Source: Deltaproteobacteria bacterium
GTDB taxonomy: Bacteria > Myxococcota > Polyangia > Polyangiales > B10-G4
Length of the DNA: 8,760 nt
Direction of reading: 5' to 3'
Assembly: GCA_019312705.1 (NCBI GenBank)
Contig: JAFDCW010000123.1
Coordinates: 1 to 8,760 of the forward strand
Shown here: one piece after another, positions 6,626 to 8,760 of the stretch
Position numbering within the stretch: the stretch's first letter is position 1
Layout of the letters: each line of letters starts with the position of its first letter
Position numbers and translations under genes: made by a program
Notes under the pieces: generated by a model
Told to the model about the DNA's origin: nothing
Database searches by the model: none
Seen by the model: the letters and a program-made list of their open reading frames with translations, nothing else

Positions 6626-6730
6626 GCCGGAGGTCCCAATTCAGCTTCGGTCGGCTCCGCCGCCCTGCAACTTTTTGGGACCGAGGCAGCTACGCAGGAG
6701 GTTCGATGTCTGAGCGCCCCATGGTCCTGA
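6614..6730 (+). CDS. Possible small protein/leader ORF (38 aa) with perfect Shine-Dalgarno
   Basis: An ATG at 6614 is preceded by AAGGAGG (6602-6608) at 5-nt spacing, the best ribosome binding site in the window. The frame runs 38 codons (begins MWYSAGGPNSAS, ends RCLSAPWS) to a TGA at 6728-6730. It overlaps the first 25 nt of the next gene in another frame, and it contains that gene's own AGGAGG site. Such overlap would allow translational coupling. Against it, third positions are less GC-rich than in neighbouring genes, no family is recognised, and a candidate -10 box lies inside it. It could be a regulatory leader peptide, a small protein, or chance. Confidence 0.3.
   Translation: MWYSAGGPNSASVGSAALQLFGTEAATQEVRCLSAPWS
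6696..6701 (+). promoter_or_regulatory. Shine-Dalgarno AGGAGG for the pseudo-receiver gene
   Basis: AGGAGG sits 4 nt before the ATG at 6706 and fixes the start of the receiver-like protein. Confidence 0.7.
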
Positions 6731-7158
6731 TCTTGAGCAACGACGAGATCTTCCGAGACTTGCTCGTCGAGCGTCTTCGGCAGGACCATCTGGCGGTGTG
6801 CGAGGCAGCGAGCCTCGACGAGGTCTCCGAACAGACCGTGGCCCACGCGCCGAAGGCCATCGTCATCGACGCCCTCACGGACTCGAGCCTAGCCGCGGGC
6901 CTGCTCGACGACCCCTGGCGTGCGCTTCCGGATCACCAGCCGCCTCTCCTGCTGCTCACCAGCAGCAGCACCCCGGCGGAGCTCCGGGACCACCCCTACG
7001 TCGACCGGGCGGTCGCCGTGCCCCTCGCATCCGAGGACCTCGTCGCGGCGGTGCGCTTCTGCCTCGCCGGTCGCGCCCGCCGGGCGATGAAGTCGGGCGT
7101 CACCATGCGGGCCGCGGTGGCCGAAACGTTTCGGACCAAGCGTTCGTCCCTCGGTTGA
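6706..7158 (+). CDS. Receiver-like (CheY-fold) protein with degenerate active site
   Basis: A 150-residue protein whose first ~120 residues follow the response-regulator receiver pattern. Strand 1 is MVLILSND (6-13), the phosphoacceptor strand is AIVIDAL with Asp55, strand 4 is LLLLTSSS with Thr85, and strand 5 is AVAVPLASEDLVAAVR. Compared with CheY, the acidic Mg-binding pair is replaced by Ser11-Asn12 (only Asp13 follows), and the conserved Lys before the Pro of strand 5 is Val105. Asp and Thr remain, but normal Mg-dependent phosphorylation looks impaired. A ~30-residue basic tail (RARRAMKSG ... ETFRTKRSSLG) follows; there is no DNA-binding output domain. The start is set by AGGAGG 4 nt upstream. 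A Ser/Thr kinase gene follows after 46 nt on the same strand, which suggests the two act together, perhaps as scaffold or substrate and kinase. The basic Thr/Ser tail could be a phosphorylation target, but this is inference. Confidence 0.7.
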   Translation: MSERPMVLILSNDEIFRDLLVERLRQDHLAVCEAASLDEVSEQTVAHAPKAIVIDALTDSSLAAGLLDDPWRALPDHQPPLLLLTSSSTPAELRDHPYVDRAVAVPLASEDLVAAVRFCLAGRARRAMKSGVTMRAAVAETFRTKRSSLG

Positions 7159-7204
7159 GGTCTCCGCTCTCTGGCCGCGGAGTTCGTCAGCGGGGTGAGT
7201 TGCG

Positions 7205-8068
7205 ATGAGTGAGCAGCACGTCACGGAGCAGCCCAGCCTGCCTGAGCTGGGAGTCGTCCTCGGGGACCGCTTCCGCCTCGATGAGAAGCTCGCCGCCGGC
7301 GGGATGGGAGCGGTATATCGCGCCGAGGATCAAATGATGCTGCGACCGGTCGCGGTAAAAGTGCTCCTGCCCGCGCTCCTCGACGACGCAGACATTCGCC
7401 GCCGCTTCCGCCGGGAGTCGTCCATCCTCGCCGCCCTCGACCACCCCGGAGTCGTCAAGACCCTCGCCCTCGGCACCGATGACGCGGGCCGGAGCTGGAC
7501 GGCGATGGAGTTGCTCACCGGGGGCACCCTCCAGGAAGCCATCGAGCGGGAAGGGCGCATCGTACCGGTTGCTCTCGTGCCGATCGTCGAGGGCATATGC
7601 GGAGCCCTCGCCGCGGTCCATGATCACGGCGTCGTGCACGGGGACCTCAAGCCGAACAACATCTTCCTGACCCCCTAGGCCCCGGGGGTGAAACTCGTCG
7701 ACTTCGGCCTGTCCAAGATCGCCGGCCTCGACCGCCTGACGAAGACCGGTGAGGTGATCGGGACGCCGGCCTACATGGCGCCGGAGCTACTCACCGGGGA
7801 GAGCGAGCCCGACGGGCGGGTCGATACTTACGGCCTCGGGATCGTCATGTACGAGGCGCTCACCGGCGCCCAGCCCTTCGCCCAAAAGAACGCCGGCAAG
7901 CTCATGTTCGACATCGTCATGGGCAAGAAGATCCCGCTCTCCGAGGCCGCCCCGGACGTGCCCCCAAAGGTCGTGGCGGTCGTGGACCGCGCCATGGCCG
8001 CGAAACGCGACGAACGCTACGGAAGCCCCGGCGAACTCGCGCACGCGTTTCGCGCTGCGGTGGGCTGA
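7205..8068 (+). pseudogene. Ser/Thr protein kinase (Hanks type) split by an in-frame TAG
   Basis: Ignoring one stop codon, this encodes a 287-residue bacterial Ser/Thr kinase that is complete apart from that codon. It has the glycine loop (AAGGMGAVY, 31-38), Lys52 (VAVKVL), Glu71 of helix C, the catalytic loop HGDLKPNN (145-152), DFG (166-168), GTPAYMAPE (186-194) and DTYGLG (207-212). It ends soon after the kinase domain, with no membrane helix or sensor domain. A TAG at 7676-7678 (position 158) falls between the catalytic loop and DFG; the frame is otherwise open from 7205 to 8068. The downstream half could restart at GTG 7688 but would lack the ATP-binding lobe, and the upstream half lacks DFG, so neither fragment should be active alone. 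A single CAG/GAG-to-TAG change or a sequencing error is the simplest explanation. A GGGGTGAG-like site precedes the ATG at 7205. The catalytic loop is HGD, not HRD. It probably shares an operon with the pseudo-receiver 46 nt upstream. Confidence 0.8.
7670..7689 (+). other. GC hairpin with the kinase's in-frame TAG in its loop
   Basis: ACCCCC (7670-7675) and GGGGGT (7684-7689) form a perfect 6-bp stem with an 8-nt loop TAGGCCCC that begins with the amber codon. The structure lies inside the kinase reading frame. It may be a coincidence of GC-rich sequence, a cause of sequencing error, or a local mRNA structure influencing readthrough; the sequence alone does not decide. Confidence 0.45.
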
Positions 8069-8091
8069 CGGTCGGCGAGCGTTCCGCGGAC

Positions 8092-8760
8092 TTAGGACGG
8101 GCAGGCAGCCCGCGGGACCACGACCTCGTCTCCGACTCCGCCGTAGAGGCCGCGGTAGCCGGTCATCGTGAACGAGATGCTAATGGCATTGCACTCGAGA
8201 CCCTGGTGGTCATCGGCGGGGTCGGCGCGAATGTCGAGAGCGCGGTCTATGATCTCGGCGATCGGAAGAGTGCTGCTCCCGGCCACGTCGGGACAGTTCC
8301 CAAGGAATCGCAGGGTTTCGGTGGCTGGCCCGATGGGCCACCGGCCCGTCATCACGGCGAGGGGCACCGCGATCTCCCCCGGGCCTGGGAGCGGCACTAC
8401 GAAGCTCGCGTCGGTGAAGCCCACGTAGACTAGCTTGTCGCGCAGAGGGAAGCTGAGATTGATCGTGTTGGGGAGCGTGGCCACCAGTTGCCCGTTTGCG
8501 ACATAGGCGTTGTCGTTGACGGTCAGCGCACGCGTCGCGTCCGCCGCGCGGACCGATCGGGGGCTCACCATGAAACGATCACCGCCGTCCCAGGCGGGGG
8601 CGGGGAATGTCGCGCACTCGGTCTCGGGCTGTGCGGCGTTGATGCCGCAGACGGCTTCCATGATATCGACTTCGACCCGAGCGTCGTCGGGGAGGCCGTT
8701 CCATCCGCGGATACGGAGCAGCACGTCGAACTTCCCCTTCGCTTGCTCTTCCTGGAGATC
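8092..8760 (-). CDS. Unrecognised protein, C-terminal 222 residues (runs off the right edge)
   Basis: The minus-strand frame is open from the right edge to a TAA at 8092-8094, so the start lies outside the window; an internal GTG at 8724 is not needed as a start. The visible part begins DLQEEQAKGKFDVLLRIRGW and ends VVVPRAACPS. It has alternating hydrophobic strands (FDVLLRIRGW, KLVYVGFTDASFVVPLPG, EIAVPLAVMTGRW), no membrane helix, and five cysteines (in AVCGIN, TECATF, GNCPDV, LECNAI and AACPS). This suggests a beta-rich, disulfide-containing exported protein or lipoprotein such as myxobacteria make in large numbers; the signal sequence would be beyond the edge. I do not recognise a family. 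It converges on the kinase gene, with only 23 bp between the two stops and no clear terminator. Confidence 0.7.
   Translation of the reverse strand, partial: DLQEEQAKGKFDVLLRIRGWNGLPDDARVEVDIMEAVCGINAAQPETECATFPAPAWDGGDRFMVSPRSVRAADATRALTVNDNAYVANGQLVATLPNTINLSFPLRDKLVYVGFTDASFVVPLPGPGEIAVPLAVMTGRWPIGPATETLRFLGNCPDVAGSSTLPIAEIIDRALDIRADPADDHQGLECNAISISFTMTGYRGLYGGVGDEVVVPRAACPS

Larger units (their letters stand above)
6558..6705. promoter_or_regulatory. Divergent regulatory region upstream of the receiver/kinase operon
   Basis: 148 bp separate the divergent starts at 6557 (minus) and 6706 (plus). This is the most AT-containing stretch nearby (around 6611-6680) and should hold promoters for both operons. 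It also contains the small ORF described separately. No operator-like palindrome of convincing length was seen. Confidence 0.5.

Noticed and set aside
7676..7678. TAG as a pyrrolysine or reassigned codon
   Set aside because: Nothing in the window supports it: no pyl genes, no downstream recoding element, the protein is not a methylamine methyltransferase, and TAG ends another gene normally at 863-865.

Overview
The window looks like chromosomal DNA of a high-GC member of the Myxococcota, possibly a Sandaracinaceae/Polyangia-type bacterium. This is inferred from four things: strongly GC-biased codons, a surface protein with an Asp/Ala/Gly-rich stalk and a MYXO-CTERM-like tail, a small cytosolic Ser/Thr protein kinase, and a PilT-type pilus ATPase. 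No rRNA, tRNA, CRISPR array, insertion sequence or phage gene was seen.

Layout, left to right. (1) 1-707, minus: the N-terminal 235 residues of a PilT/PilU-like type IV pilus retraction ATPase, cut by the window edge. It carries an apparent duplication of its PAS-like N-terminal domain. (2) 863-2002, minus: a secreted protein with a nuclease-associated beta module and a MYXO-CTERM-like anchor. (3) 2109-4562, plus, divergent from it: a two-gene operon of a GT-B glycosyltransferase-like protein with a C-terminal coiled coil and an unrecognised protein with two membrane helices. (4) 4583-4667: a long imperfect inverted repeat between convergent genes. (5) 6557-4661, minus: a membrane-anchored protein of unknown function followed 7 nt later by a PhnD-like solute-binding protein with no signal peptide. 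(6) 6558-6705: a divergent regulatory region, with a possible 38-codon small ORF that has a perfect Shine-Dalgarno. (7) 6706-8068, plus: a receiver-like protein missing several catalytic residues, then a Ser/Thr kinase interrupted by one in-frame TAG between the catalytic loop and the DFG motif. (8) 8092 to the right edge, minus: the C-terminal part of an unrecognised Cys-containing protein.

The most notable points are the kinase whose reading frame is intact on both sides of a single amber codon, its upstream pseudo-receiver partner, and the duplicated PilT N-domain. Most long ORFs on the opposite strand, including one of 876 codons, are shadows caused by GC-biased third positions. The window shows no clear new defence or biosynthetic system. 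The best candidate for an undescribed module is the small ORF/pseudo-receiver/kinase cluster at 6614-8068.
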